Below, in pieces: positions 8,770 to 18,449 of a stretch of DNA of 64,000 nucleotides. A program made the translations under genes and the position numbers. The notes under the pieces were generated by a model. It ran no database searches. It saw nothing but the letters and a program-made list of their open reading frames with translations, and was not told where the DNA came from. Position 1 is the stretch's first letter. Each line of letters opens with the position of its first letter. The stretch comes from Klebsiella pneumoniae (GTDB lineage Bacteria; Pseudomonadota; Gammaproteobacteria; Steroidobacterales; Steroidobacteraceae), in assembly GCA_945860725.1 (NCBI GenBank), contig CAMAQZ010000002.1, forward strand, positions 1 to 64,000, in the 5' to 3' direction.

Positions 8770-10821
8770 TCACAGCCCGCCCGGACCGCAGTCGTTGGCG
8801 AGATAAGTCTCCAGGATCTCGAGCACTTTCGCTTGCTGCACTGGCGACAACGATGGGCCGTGGCCGTAATCTTTGATCTCGACGTACTGCGTGTTCTTGC
8901 CGGCCGCCTTGAGTGCGTTGTGGTACTTCTCCGACTGATCGATGGGTACAGTCTGGTCGCGGTCACCGTGGAAGATCATGATCGGGATCGAAGCCTTCTG
9001 GACCTCATCGAGCGGCGAGAGTCCGGCGACGGTGGGGTTCTGAAATTCACGCCCGAAACGACTGCCGAAGGTGACCTTGTCGAAGGTCCGAAGTTCAGAG
9101 AGACCCGCGCCGGCGATGGCGCATTGGTAGGGCGGGTTCGGCCGCACGATCGCTGCCATCGCGGCATAGCCGCCGTACGAGAACCCGTACATCGCGATGC
9201 GGTCCTTGTCGGCGGTGCCTTGCTGCACGAGCCAAGCGGCGCCGTCGTCTTTGTCGTCCTGCATCTTCTGGCCCCATTCGCGGTCGCCCGCGCGCCAGAG
9301 CTTCTGGCCCCAGCCGAGTGATCCGCGGTATTGCGGTTGGAGCACCGCGTAGCCACGGTTGGCGAGGAACTGTACCCACGGGTCGAAACCCATGTCGTCA
9401 CGCGCCCACGGGCCGCCGTGCGGCAGGATGACCGTCGGATGAGGCTTGGCGCCGCCCTTCGGGACGGTCAGGTATGCGGGTATGGCCAATCCGTCGCGCG
9501 CCTTGTAGGTCACGAACCGGGTCTCGGCGAGTTGGGTCGGGTCGAGCAGCGGGCGGATCGACCCGAGCGGTAGCAGGCCCTTGCCGAAATCGTAGAGGTA
9601 ATAACTGCCCGGGTCGTTGCTCCCGCGGACAACCACGATGAATCGGCGGCCGTCGGCTGACGAGAGCCCTTCACCGATGCGCATCAAGACCTGTTTGCCG
9701 GGGAAAGTCTTGTCGAGAGAGGCCTGCAGGCGTGCGAGGTCCTCGTCCAGCCAGTAATCCGAACCTTGATAAAGCCCCTCGAAACGAAATCCGAGCAGTT
9801 CGCCCGCGCGCGCGCCGTGTCCGAAGATGATTCCGGCGGCGTCGTAGCGGGGATGCGCGAAGATCGGCTCGGACATCGTCCCGGTAGAGAGCCGGTACTC
9901 TCGGATGGCACTGAATTCGCGACCGGTATTGTCACGTACGTAAACGATGTCGGGATCCTTGGCCACGCCGATCGGCTCTGCGCCCTCGCGGGCTTTGGCG
10001 ACGAGGCGCGGCAACTGTTTCCATTCGTCAGTACCCTTGACGCGCACCCTGAACGACAGCCCGGCATCGCCGTCCACGGTCATGGATGCGGAGCGCAGAC
10101 TGGCCTCGCCATCCCAGTCCGTGCTGAGGCTTTCGCCGGGGATGCCGCGGTAGACGCGACGGTTGCTGTAGTCCTTGAGGTTGAAATCGTGAAGATCGCT
10201 GCCCCCATCGGCATTGCGGATACTGAGGATGACCCGTGAAGGATCGTTGGGCAGCCTGCGCGCGATGCCGACCCCCCGGATCGGGCTCCGACCGGAGTAG
10301 AGGTTCTCGAACGGTTCGCGCAGCCGGTTGCGTCCTGGCTCATCCAAAGAATTCAACTCGTACACGAAGGTGTTGCTGTTGAAGGTCTTGATCATCCGGC
10401 CACCGAAGTTGGCGTCGAGCGTCTGCCCGCCGCTCGCCAGCAGACGTTCGTCGTTCAGCCAATTGACGCCCTGTGGCTTCCAACGCGAGCCGTTGCTGGC
10501 GACCAGATCGAAGCGCAACGGCGGCTTGGAAAGATCGTCCGCCGACCAGATGGTCACCTGCGGCACAGCGTTAATCGCGGGCAGCGAGATGCCGGCGAGG
10601 TGTTTACCGTTGGGTGACACGGAGAGGCCGGACAAGACCGGTTCATGCACGAAGGCGTTGATCGGGTAGCGGGTGATGCCCGCGGTGCCGCCGGCGACGG
10701 CGGGGTCCGCCGAGACAGACCCTCGGGCCGTGTCTTGACCAGCCGATACGGCCGAAAGGGCGACTAGCAGCGCAGCACTCAGCGAAGCGGCCGCGTAGCG
10801 GGGCGTCGAAAAGGATCTCAT
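8770..10821 (-). CDS. Secreted S9 family prolyl oligopeptidase / dipeptidyl-peptidase-like enzyme
   Basis: 683 aa with an N-terminal signal peptide (MRSFSTPRYAAASLSAALLV). An N-terminal beta-propeller-like region leads to a C-terminal alpha/beta hydrolase domain. Catalytic elements: nucleophile GFSYGGYAAM, acid in FHGDRDQTVPI, histidine in DYGHGPSL. The S9 family cleaves short, often proline-containing, peptides in the periplasm. The ATG at 10821 was chosen over an in-frame ATG 5 codons upstream because it directly begins the signal peptide. It is divergent from a large TonB-dependent receptor, an arrangement suggesting peptide uptake plus digestion. Confidence 0.93.
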   Translation of the reverse strand: MRSFSTPRYAAASLSAALLVALSAVSAGQDTARGSVSADPAVAGGTAGITRYPINAFVHEPVLSGLSVSPNGKHLAGISLPAINAVPQVTIWSADDLSKPPLRFDLVASNGSRWKPQGVNWLNDERLLASGGQTLDANFGGRMIKTFNSNTFVYELNSLDEPGRNRLREPFENLYSGRSPIRGVGIARRLPNDPSRVILSIRNADGGSDLHDFNLKDYSNRRVYRGIPGESLSTDWDGEASLRSASMTVDGDAGLSFRVRVKGTDEWKQLPRLVAKAREGAEPIGVAKDPDIVYVRDNTGREFSAIREYRLSTGTMSEPIFAHPRYDAAGIIFGHGARAGELLGFRFEGLYQGSDYWLDEDLARLQASLDKTFPGKQVLMRIGEGLSSADGRRFIVVVRGSNDPGSYYLYDFGKGLLPLGSIRPLLDPTQLAETRFVTYKARDGLAIPAYLTVPKGGAKPHPTVILPHGGPWARDDMGFDPWVQFLANRGYAVLQPQYRGSLGWGQKLWRAGDREWGQKMQDDKDDGAAWLVQQGTADKDRIAMYGFSYGGYAAMAAIVRPNPPYQCAIAGAGLSELRTFDKVTFGSRFGREFQNPTVAGLSPLDEVQKASIPIMIFHGDRDQTVPIDQSEKYHNALKAAGKNTQYVEIKDYGHGPSLSPVQQAKVLEILETYLANDCGPGGL

Positions 10822-10994
10822 GATGTCGTCACCCAAGAAGTTTTGGTTAGAGGTGAATCGTAGCAGCGCCTCGGGCTATCGGGCTAATCGGGCAACTTGC
10901 TTCGGCTCGAAGCCAAGAGGTCTCCGGCCGCCACGCGCTGGCCGGGAGAGGGTGCTTTGTTGCGTATTCGCGACAGTTCAGAGCGAGTGGTTTG

Positions 10995-11024
10995 TTGACT
11001 CAATGCTCGAATCGACCTTATATT
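10995..11024 (+). promoter_or_regulatory. Sigma-70-type promoter of the TonB receptor
   Basis: TTGACT (10995-11000), 18 nt spacer, TATATT (11019-11024): five of six consensus positions in each box. Transcription would begin near 11031, within the tandem repeat described separately, leaving about 86 nt of leader before the receptor ATG at 11117. Confidence 0.6.
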
Positions 11025-11058
11025 GGGGATTAACAACCCGTTAGGGGTTAACAACCCG
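11025..11058. repeat. Tandem imperfect palindromes at the TonB-receptor transcription start
   Basis: Two near-identical copies, GGGGATTAACAACCCG (11025-11040) and GGGGTTAACAACCCG (11044-11058), 19 nt apart in register. Each contains inverted arms (GGGTT / AACCC in the second copy). They lie immediately downstream of the -10 box, the classic position of a repressor operator. No cognate regulator gene is adjacent. Confidence 0.6.
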
Positions 11059-11116
11059 ACTCAAACGCGGCAAATGGCCCGTTCAGTCATCCAAATCAAT
11101 CTACGGTGCATTAACA

Positions 11117-14100
11117 ATGAATCGCGCAGTGCAAGCATGGATCAGTATTCTTATGGCCGCAGGTACCGTCGCGGCAGCGCCACAACTGGCCTTGGCCCAG
11201 TCGGCGACCACGACGACGGTGCCGCCGACGCCTGCTTCACAGCCCGCGAAAACGGCGAGCGAGCCAGCCGCCAAGAGCGAGGTCGCGGAGACCGAGGCCG
11301 CCGAGACCGAGGCCACTGAGGTCATCGTCACCGGCTCACGCATCCGTCGGAGCGATTTCGACACGGCGGCACCGGTGACCATCATCACCGCGGAACGCGC
11401 CACGCTCGCGGGTCTCGTCAGCACCGAAGAGATCCTGCGCGGCACGACCGTCGCCTCCGGCGAGCAGGTCAACGACTCCTTCCAAGGTTTCGTCACCGAC
11501 GGTGGCCCCGGCGCCAATTCGATCTCGCTGCGTGGTCTCGGCGCGCAACGCACGCTGGTGCTCGTCAACGGTCGGCGCTGGTCGCCCTCGGGTGTTCAAG
11601 GTTCGACGAACTCCGTCGACCTCAGCTCGATCCCGAGTTCGCTGGTGTCCCGTTACGAGATCCTCAAGGACGGTGCGTCGTCCGTCTACGGCGCCGATGC
11701 GGTGGCGGGTGTCGTGAACCTCATCACCAAGGAAGCCTTCAACGGATTCCAGGTCAACTACACCGGCTTCACCACGCAGCATGCGGACGGCGTCCAGAAC
11801 GCGGTCGATGTCGCTTGGGGTCGCGTCGGTGATCGTGGCTCGTTCTCGATCGGTGCTCAGTATTCCGAGCGCGAAGAGTTGGTCGCCGCCGACCGAGACT
11901 GGTCGAAGTGCCCGATCGACCCGCGTGCCACCGATCAAGATGGCGATGGGGTGCGTGACAACACGGCGCCCTTCACCGGCGAGCCGCTCTGCTTCGGCTT
12001 CATCTACGGCCTCGCCAGCACCGCGCTGGGTTTCCTGCGCTACGAGCCGAGCGTCACGCCGACCAGCACGACCAACCCTTACTTTGACCCGCGGGTCAAC
12101 GGCAGGTTCGGTATCAGTGGCTACACCCGCTTGCCGGTCCGCGGCCTGAGCCGCGTCTCCCTGCCGCCGAGCACCGCCAACACGCCGATCGACGCCTTGT
12201 GGGACAACGACGGTCCGTTCTACATCGACCAGCGCAGCCCGCAGATCCAGATGCTCTCGACGCCCTCGAAGCTCTTCTCGGTCACCTCCTTCGGTAGCTA
12301 CGATCTCGACCTCTTCGGCGGGTCGAGCCGCGCCTACTACGAGGCGTACTTCAACTCCCGTAACACCCGCAGCTCATCGGGCTACCGGCAGTTCTTCCCG
12401 TTCGTGAACCCGGTGACCTTCGACAATCGCGCGCTGCATCCCTATAACCCGTTCGCGGCGCCGCTGAACGCCATCGGGGCCCTGGGCGCCGCCGGCTTCC
12501 AGCCGGTACTGCCGAGCTACAACCTGCTCGACCCGGAAGCTGAGATCGACGTCGAGCGCTACAACATTTTCACGGGTCTGAAAGGTGATTTGACCTCCTC
12601 GTGGAAGTACGACTTCACGGTCGGTTTCGGTCGCTCCAAAGGCACCTATGCCCAGGCTCAGTGGTTGGACGATCGGGTCGAGGCAGCCGTCAACGGCATC
12701 GTCGTCAACCCCACCACCGGAGCCGTCACTTGCGCGCCGGCGGTGCTCACACAGCTCCCGGGTTGCGTACCGGCGAACCTGACGACCGCCGACGCCATGC
12801 TGCGCGGCACGCTGCCGCAGAACGTCCTCAACTTCATAACGAAGGACACCGAGGGTACGACCATCTACGAAGGCAAGAACGCATCGCTCTATGTTGATGG
12901 TCCGCTGTTCTCGCTGCCGGCCGGAAAAGTGCAGGCGGTGTTCGGCGCTGAGTGGCGCGAGGAGAGCATCGACGACGTGCCGGATATCGAAGCCCAGAAC
13001 AACAACTTCTGGGGCTTCTCGACCGCGGGGATCACCCGCGGCAAGGACACGGTGCAAGAGGTCTTCGGCGAGGTCGAGATGCCGCTGCTCCGCGACAAGC
13101 CGTTCGCGAAGGAGTCGACTCTCAACCTGTCGGCCCGTTGGACCGAGTACGACTCCTACGGTGACAACACCACCTACCGTGGCACCTTCAAGCACGTGAT
13201 CACCCCGTTGGTCACGGTCCGGGCGTCCTACGGCACCTCGTTCCGTGCGCCGGATCTCTACGAGCAGTTCCTCGGCGATCAGACGGGCTTCATCAGCAAC
13301 CTGAACGACCCCTGCATCGGCTACGGCACGAGCGGTGCGCGGCCGGGCGATCCGCTGTACGACAACTGTGCGCGTCAGGGCCTCGCGACCGATTTCAACG
13401 CCACGACCAGCATCCTGCAGGTCACGGGTGGCGCCTCCGGTCTCGAAGCGGAGACCTCCGAAGCGAAGACGTTCGGGATCATCCTGAAGCCCGAGGCGCT
13501 CGGGTTGTCGGTCGCCGTCGATTACTTCGACATCCTGGTCGAGGATACGGTCGCATCGCCGAGCTCGGGCTTCATCCTGTTCGAGTGCTACAACTCGCCC
13601 AACTTCTCGAGCCCGTTCTGCAACCGCGTGGGTCCGCGCTCCAACCCCGGCAGCCAGCTCGCTTTTGTCGACGCCTCGTTCGTCAACATCGGCAAGCAGC
13701 GCTCCACCGGCGTCGATACCAACATCGTGTTCGACAAGGACACGGAAGGCGGTCGGTTCACCCTCGACACGCAGATCACCTACCTCATCGAGCAGAACTT
13801 CGAGTTGTTCGGTGAGACCACGCAGGTGGCTGGGCGGTGGGGCTACCCGCGGTGGTCCGCGAACTCGCAGGCCCGCTATTCCTGGCGTGATTTCACCTTC
13901 GCTTGGAGCGTGAACTTCATCGGCAAGAGCAAGGAAGATCCAGTGTTCGACCCGGGCACGACCAATATCGACCGGGTGTTCCGTACCCCGAACTACCTCC
14001 AGCACGCGGTGTCGCTGCGCTATGCGGGCGATGACTGGGAGATCATCGGTTCGGTACGCAACCTATTCGATAAGGACCCGCCGTTTGTCAGCGGCGGTCA

Positions 14101-14209
14101 GGGCGCCGACGGCGCATCCCGCTTTCTCAACACGCTGCCGGGTGTTGGTTACGATCTCTTCGGGCGATCCTTCACCCTGCGATTCGCAAAGCGGTTCGAG
14201 AAGTTCTGA
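11117..14209 (+). CDS. TonB-dependent outer-membrane receptor
   Basis: 1030 aa. Signal peptide (about 1-28, ending QLALAQ), then a low-complexity Thr/Ala/Glu linker and the plug domain beginning ATEVIVTGSRIRRSDFDTAA. The plug carries the motifs SISLRGLGAQRTLVLVNGRR and YGADAVAGVVNLITK. The rest is a 22-strand-type barrel ending in a terminal phenylalanine (LRFAKRFEKF), the BAM recognition signal. It resembles the oligopeptide/oligosaccharide type of receptor rather than a siderophore receptor; the substrate is unknown. The neighbouring secreted S9 peptidase suggests peptides (inference). No good Shine-Dalgarno is seen before the ATG. Confidence 0.95.
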   Translation: MNRAVQAWISILMAAGTVAAAPQLALAQSATTTTVPPTPASQPAKTASEPAAKSEVAETEAAETEATEVIVTGSRIRRSDFDTAAPVTIITAERATLAGLVSTEEILRGTTVASGEQVNDSFQGFVTDGGPGANSISLRGLGAQRTLVLVNGRRWSPSGVQGSTNSVDLSSIPSSLVSRYEILKDGASSVYGADAVAGVVNLITKEAFNGFQVNYTGFTTQHADGVQNAVDVAWGRVGDRGSFSIGAQYSEREELVAADRDWSKCPIDPRATDQDGDGVRDNTAPFTGEPLCFGFIYGLASTALGFLRYEPSVTPTSTTNPYFDPRVNGRFGISGYTRLPVRGLSRVSLPPSTANTPIDALWDNDGPFYIDQRSPQIQMLSTPSKLFSVTSFGSYDLDLFGGSSRAYYEAYFNSRNTRSSSGYRQFFPFVNPVTFDNRALHPYNPFAAPLNAIGALGAAGFQPVLPSYNLLDPEAEIDVERYNIFTGLKGDLTSSWKYDFTVGFGRSKGTYAQAQWLDDRVEAAVNGIVVNPTTGAVTCAPAVLTQLPGCVPANLTTADAMLRGTLPQNVLNFITKDTEGTTIYEGKNASLYVDGPLFSLPAGKVQAVFGAEWREESIDDVPDIEAQNNNFWGFSTAGITRGKDTVQEVFGEVEMPLLRDKPFAKESTLNLSARWTEYDSYGDNTTYRGTFKHVITPLVTVRASYGTSFRAPDLYEQFLGDQTGFISNLNDPCIGYGTSGARPGDPLYDNCARQGLATDFNATTSILQVTGGASGLEAETSEAKTFGIILKPEALGLSVAVDYFDILVEDTVASPSSGFILFECYNSPNFSSPFCNRVGPRSNPGSQLAFVDASFVNIGKQRSTGVDTNIVFDKDTEGGRFTLDTQITYLIEQNFELFGETTQVAGRWGYPRWSANSQARYSWRDFTFAWSVNFIGKSKEDPVFDPGTTNIDRVFRTPNYLQHAVSLRYAGDDWEIIGSVRNLFDKDPPFVSGGQGADGASRFLNTLPGVGYDLFGRSFTLRFAKRFEKF

Positions 14210-14240
14210 CGCGGTCGTTTCGTAGTTCAAGTCGATCGAG

Positions 14241-14270
14241 CGGGCCCTCTTCGGAGGGCCCGTTTTTTTT
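14241..14270 (+). terminator. Rho-independent terminator of the TonB-receptor gene
   Basis: Perfect 9-bp GC stem (CGGGCCCTC / GAGGGCCCG) with a TTCG tetraloop, followed by eight T residues. It lies 31 nt after the receptor stop codon. This is the clearest terminator in the window. Confidence 0.95.
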
Positions 14271-14299
14271 GGGGTCAATGACTTCGAAGCGTCTCGCCG

Positions 14300-14932
14300 C
14301 TAGCGGAGCGCGTCGAGCAGCGCCTGAGGGCGGATCAGAGTGTCGGGCGCGGGCGCCCAGGTGCCGTACCCCCAAGCCGCCGCGAAGAACCGCAGGCCGT
14401 TGAGCTCGGCAGCACGGCGGTCCTCGGCGGAGTCGCCGACCATCCAGGTCTCCTTCGGCTGCAGCGCGGCGCCACGCAGCACCGCCGCCACCATCGCCGG
14501 CTTGTGGGGCGCGGGAGGCTGCGTGGCATCGAGTGCGTGGACTGCCGTGAAAAAACGGCTCCAGTCGAGGTGTTCGAGGATGCGACGGGTCGGCGCAATG
14601 CGCTTGTTGGTGACGATGCGCAAGGGGATACCGGCTGCTGCGAGGCCGTCCAATAATTGTGGGATGCCCTCGTACACCGCGGTGGCGCGGTAGCCTGCTT
14701 CGTCGTAGTCGGCGCGGAACGCGGCGGTGAGCGCGGTGATCGCCACCGGATCGTCGCGACCGACCAATGCTGCGGCGGTCACGGGCAGCGGCGGACCGAT
14801 CAGCGAAGCCACGAGCGGGACCGCCTGTGTGATGCCGGTCAGTCGCAGCGCAGCTTCGAACGAGGCCAAGATGCCCGGCGCCGAGTCGATCAGGGTCCCG
14901 TCGAAGTCGAACAAGATGCTGCGCGGTGGCAT
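14300..14932 (-). CDS. HAD-superfamily hydrolase, phosphoglycolate phosphatase-like
   Basis: 210 aa. Motif I DFDGTLIDS (nucleophilic Asp), motif II TNKR (Thr), motif III lysine around PHKPAM, motif IV WMVGDSAEDRRAA. A cap domain sits between motifs I and II. This is the Gph/PhnX-like branch of HAD enzymes; phosphoglycolate or a related small phosphate ester is the likely substrate, not proven. It sits 7 nt downstream of the ABC exporter gene and may be cotranscribed with it. Confidence 0.88.
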   Translation of the reverse strand: MPPRSILFDFDGTLIDSAPGILASFEAALRLTGITQAVPLVASLIGPPLPVTAAALVGRDDPVAITALTAAFRADYDEAGYRATAVYEGIPQLLDGLAAAGIPLRIVTNKRIAPTRRILEHLDWSRFFTAVHALDATQPPAPHKPAMVAAVLRGAALQPKETWMVGDSAEDRRAAELNGLRFFAAAWGYGTWAPAPDTLIRPQALLDALR

Positions 14933-14939
14933 ACGGGAT

Positions 14940-16742
14940 CTACAGCGGCGCGGTACCGCGGTCGTTGAACTGCAACGCTGCGAGGCGCGCGTACAAGGGG
15001 TTCGAGGCGATGAGATCGGCGTGGGTGCCGCTTGCGACGATACGGCCTTGATCCATGACGACGATACGGTCGGCTTTGAGCACGGTGGCGAGCCGATGCG
15101 CGATGATGATCGTGGTGCGGGTGCGCATCAGCTGTTCGAGCGCTTCTTGCACCACGCGTTCGCTCTCGGCATCGAGTGCCGAGGTGGCCTCATCGAGCAG
15201 CAGCAACGGCGGGTTGCGCAGGATCGCGCGGGCGATGGCGATGCGCTGTCGTTGGCCACCTGAGAGCCGTAGGCCGCGCTCACCTAAGAAACTGTCGTAG
15301 CCCTCGGGCAGGGCGCGGATGAACTCGTCGGCGGCTGCGGCCTGGGCGGCTGCCTCGACCTCGGCGTCGCTCGCGTCAGGCCGTCCGTAACGGATGTTCT
15401 CGCGGGCGCTGGCGCCGAACAGCACGGTGTCCTGCGGTACGAGGCCGATGCGACTGCGCACGGCATGCAGGTCGGCGCTGGCGATATCGATGCCATCGAG
15501 CAGCACGCGACCGTGTTGCGGGTCGTAGAAGCGTAGCAACAGCTGGAAAGTCGTACTCTTGCCCGCCCCCGAGGGCCCGACGAAGGCGACGGTCTCCCCC
15601 GGTGTGATGTCGAGCGTGAAGTCATCGAGCGCCGGGGTCTCCGGACGCGAGGGATAGTGGAAACGCACACCCTCGAAGCGTACGCGGCCCGCGGCCGCCC
15701 CCGGCGTCACGGCGGGCAGGGCTTGCGGTGCAGCCGGGGAGAGGATCGCCGGGGTCGCGTGGTGCAGCTCGACGAGGCGCTCCATGGCGCCTGCCGCACG
15801 CTGCACTTCGCTCCACATATCGCTCAAAGAGGTGGCGGCGACGCCCGCGTAGACGGCGAACAACAGGAACTGCACGAGTTCGCCCCCGGACATCTTGTCC
15901 GCCAGCACCTGATGGGCGCCGAACCACAACACGAGGGTGATGGCGGCGACCACCAGAGTGGTGGAGAGCGCTGTCAGCCAAGCTCGTACCCGGGTGCGTA
16001 CCACGGCGATGTCGAACGAGGCTTCGACCGCGTGGTCGTAGCGCCGGACATTGAGGTCTTCGAGCGTGAACGCCTGCACGGTCTGGATCGCGTTCAGGGT
16101 CTCCCCCGCAAGACCGCTGGTATCGGCGATCCGGTCCTGCGAGCTGCGTGAGAGCTTGCGCAACTTCCGGCCGAGTGCGATGACCGGCACGATCACGGTC
16201 GGCATGGCGATCAGGATCAGCCCGAGCAGCTTGAGGTTGGTCACGCCCATCATCACGATGGAGCCGGCGAGGTTGATGATCGAGCGCAGCGCGATCGAGA
16301 TGCCGACGCCCGAGATCGACTGCACGAGCGTGGTGTCGGTGGTGAGACGCGAGAGCACCTCGCCGGTGCGGGTGACCTCGAAGAACTGCGGGTCCATCCG
16401 GACGATGTTCCGGTAGACGGCCGCGCGGATGTCCGCGACCACGCGTTCCCCCAGCCAGGTGACGAGGTAGAAACGCATGGCGGCGAACGCGCCGAAGAGC
16501 ACCGCGACGCCGAGGAAGGCGATGAAGTAGATATCGATGGTGTCGGCATTGCCAGCCGACATCCCGCGATCGACCAGATGCTTGAGTGCGACCGGCAACG
16601 CGAGCATCGACCCTGAGGCGAGCAGCAGCGCGACCATCGCCCAAGCGAGCACGCTACGGTAGGGTTTGAGGAAGGGCAGCAGCGAAGCGAGCGGGCGGAC
16701 CGACTTGGCTTTTGGGCGGTCGGCAGAGGACGGGTCAGACAT
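14940..16742 (-). CDS. ABC exporter with fused permease and ATPase (MsbA/BmrA type)
   Basis: 600 aa half-transporter that should dimerise. The transmembrane domain with six helices spans about residues 20-315. The nucleotide-binding domain (about 350-590) has Walker A GPSGAGKSTTFQLLL, the Q-loop near PQDTVLFG, signature [15 protein letters not shown], Walker B LLLLDEATSALD and the H-loop AHRLATV. Relatives export lipids or drugs. A dedicated lipid-A role is not indicated by neighbours. It is downstream of the quinone-reductase-like gene (8 nt gap), same strand. Confidence 0.92.
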   Translation of the reverse strand: MSDPSSADRPKAKSVRPLASLLPFLKPYRSVLAWAMVALLLASGSMLALPVALKHLVDRGMSAGNADTIDIYFIAFLGVAVLFGAFAAMRFYLVTWLGERVVADIRAAVYRNIVRMDPQFFEVTRTGEVLSRLTTDTTLVQSISGVGISIALRSIINLAGSIVMMGVTNLKLLGLILIAMPTVIVPVIALGRKLRKLSRSSQDRIADTSGLAGETLNAIQTVQAFTLEDLNVRRYDHAVEASFDIAVVRTRVRAWLTALSTTLVVAAITLVLWFGAHQVLADKMSGGELVQFLLFAVYAGVAATSLSDMWSEVQRAAGAMERLVELHHATPAILSPAAPQALPAVTPGAAAGRVRFEGVRFHYPSRPETPALDDFTLDITPGETVAFVGPSGAGKSTTFQLLLRFYDPQHGRVLLDGIDIASADLHAVRSRIGLVPQDTVLFGASARENIRYGRPDASDAEVEAAAQAAAADEFIRALPEGYDSFLGERGLRLSGGQRQRIAIARAILRNPPLLLLDEATSALDAESERVVQEALEQLMRTRTTIIIAHRLATVLKADRIVVMDQGRIVASGTHADLIASNPLYARLAALQFNDRGTAPL

Positions 16743-16750
16743 GCCGTATT

Positions 16751-17887
16751 CTAGCGCGCCGCCGCCGCGGACCCATCACCCGATGCGCCGTTGCGCGGGC
16801 GGTCGACCGCCGGCTTATCTAAACGGAGCACCAGCTTGCCGGTGGTATCGCCCGACTGCAGCGCGCCGAGTGCGGTATGGGCGTCGGCGAACGGCCAGAC
16901 ACCGCCGATGTGCGGCGGATTTGGGATCAACGCGAGCGTCTCACGCAGGGCTTCGGGCAAGCGTGCCGCTTCGCTCCATAACCAGATGAGGTTGAAGGCG
17001 AGCAGACCGCGGTTCTGCGAGATCATGGCCAGCGGGTCGAGCCGTGGGCGTCGCAACCAGCGCCAGGCGAGCCGCAAGGGATTGGCGCGGCGACCCTCAC
17101 CCATGAAATCCGCAGCGCCGTACAGCAGGTGCCGACCTTCCGGGGCGAGCCGCTCGAATGCGGGCCGGAACGATGGGCCGTAGACCGCATCGAAGATGAG
17201 ATCGAACCCCGCGGCGCCGAGATGGCGCAGCGCCGTATCGAGGCCGGCACCGAAGTGGGGACCGCGCAGCACGACGCAGGATGGGTCGATGCCGTGTTCC
17301 CGCACCAGCCAATCGCGTTTCGACTCGCGTCCCACCACCGCCACCGGCTGCGCACCGAGCTGGCGCAGCACCTGCAGCGCGTTGAGGCCGACGCCGCCTG
17401 CGGCGGATTGCACGAGGACCACGCTGCCGCGCCGAGCGCCGCCGAGCGGCACCAAGCCGTACCAGGCCGTCAGCGCCTGCACCGGGTAGGCCGCACCGTC
17501 CTCGAACGACCATGTCTCGTGCAACGGCCAAAGATATTGTTCGCCGACGTTGAGGGCGCTGGCATAGCCGCCGAAGCGGGTGAGCACGATCACGCGATCG
17601 CCCGGACGCCAGCGCGTCACGCCATCGCCCACCCGGCGGACCGTGCCTGCGGCTTCCAGTCCCGGTACGAACGACCCGGCGGGCGTGGCGGAGTACAGCC
17701 CGAGGCAGGCGAAGATGTCGGCGAAGTTGAGACCGACGGCGGCCACATCGATCTGGACTTCGCCCGGCGCGGGGGCGGGCAGGTCCTCTTCGACGAGTCT
17801 CAGGTGCGCTAGGGACCCCGCACGGGGGATCCGCCAGGCGAGGCGGCGGTACTCAGGGCGCAGCGGTCGATCGGTCCGGTCGGTCAT
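16751..17887 (-). CDS. Zinc-independent quinone oxidoreductase-like MDR protein
   Basis: 378 aa medium-chain dehydrogenase/reductase. GroES-like N-terminal domain (VAAVGLNFADIFACLGLY, PGLEAAGTVRRVGDGV) and a Rossmann domain with VLVQSAAGGVGLNALQVLRQLG. The catalytic-zinc cysteine/histidine set of alcohol dehydrogenases is absent, which points to the NADPH:quinone reductase / VAT-1-like branch. The start at 17887 (MTDRTDRPLRPEYRR) lies inside the 3' end of the AraC gene (35 nt overlap), so the two are probably translationally linked. The substrate is unknown. Confidence 0.88.
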   Translation of the reverse strand: MTDRTDRPLRPEYRRLAWRIPRAGSLAHLRLVEEDLPAPAPGEVQIDVAAVGLNFADIFACLGLYSATPAGSFVPGLEAAGTVRRVGDGVTRWRPGDRVIVLTRFGGYASALNVGEQYLWPLHETWSFEDGAAYPVQALTAWYGLVPLGGARRGSVVLVQSAAGGVGLNALQVLRQLGAQPVAVVGRESKRDWLVREHGIDPSCVVLRGPHFGAGLDTALRHLGAAGFDLIFDAVYGPSFRPAFERLAPEGRHLLYGAADFMGEGRRANPLRLAWRWLRRPRLDPLAMISQNRGLLAFNLIWLWSEAARLPEALRETLALIPNPPHIGGVWPFADAHTALGALQSGDTTGKLVLRLDKPAVDRPRNGASGDGSAAAAR

Positions 17888-18314
17888 GCCACCGAGCATA
17901 CTGCGAGGGCAGCATGCCGATGTAGCGGCGGAACATCCGGGCGAAGTACGAGCCGTCGTGGAACCCGACCGCGTAAGCGATCGCAGTCACGGAGTCGTAG
18001 TGCCGGGTCAACGCCTGGCAGGCGGCCCGGACGCGGTAGCGCAACAGGTATTCGCGGTAAGTGATGTGGAAGGTCGCATGGAAGGCGCGGCTGAACTGGA
18101 AACGGCTGAGCCCGCAATGGTGGGCGACGGCACTGGCCGGGAACTTGTCGGGGTAGTGACTGGCGACAAACGCGATCGCCAGACGGGCATCGCCGGGTGC
18201 GTTGGCCAGCGGCGCTTTCGCCGCAAGCAAACGGCCTAGCAAGGCCTCCGCCGCGAGGATCTCCGCCGGCATCTCGATTTCCCGGGGCTGCAATAGCGTT
18301 TCTTCGGTTGTCAT
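17853..18314 (-). CDS. Short AraC-family transcriptional regulator
   Basis: 153 aa, essentially a DNA-binding AraC/XylS domain with a short N-terminal helix region and no sugar-binding domain. Two helix-turn-helix units are visible: ASAVAHHCGLSRFQFSRAFH and VTAIAYAVGFHDGSYFARMF, ending in GMLPSQYARW. Its overlap with the downstream oxidoreductase suggests it regulates that operon. The start at 18314 has no clear Shine-Dalgarno. Confidence 0.9.
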   Translation of the reverse strand: MTTEETLLQPREIEMPAEILAAEALLGRLLAAKAPLANAPGDARLAIAFVASHYPDKFPASAVAHHCGLSRFQFSRAFHATFHITYREYLLRYRVRAACQALTRHYDSVTAIAYAVGFHDGSYFARMFRRYIGMLPSQYARWHDRPDRSTAAP

Positions 18315-18449
18315 GGTGAATTGACATGTTAATGGACGCCTTGCCGCACTTCGGATTAAGAATCGGTAACCTGTGCGACACCGCCAACTGCAACAAAATT
18401 ATGTTCTAGAGGGTCGGGTGGCGTGCCGACCTTCGGATAAACTACCGTC

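Noticed and set aside
12374-14005. 543-codon minus-strand frame opposite the TonB receptor
   Set aside because: The receptor on the plus strand has unmistakable motifs and a terminal Phe; the antisense frame is Arg/Val/Glu-rich with no motif.
18412-18431. GGTCGG / CCGACC hairpin before the small Cys-rich protein gene
   Set aside because: Only 6 bp with an 8-nt loop; expected by chance at this GC content and without a riboswitch-like context.
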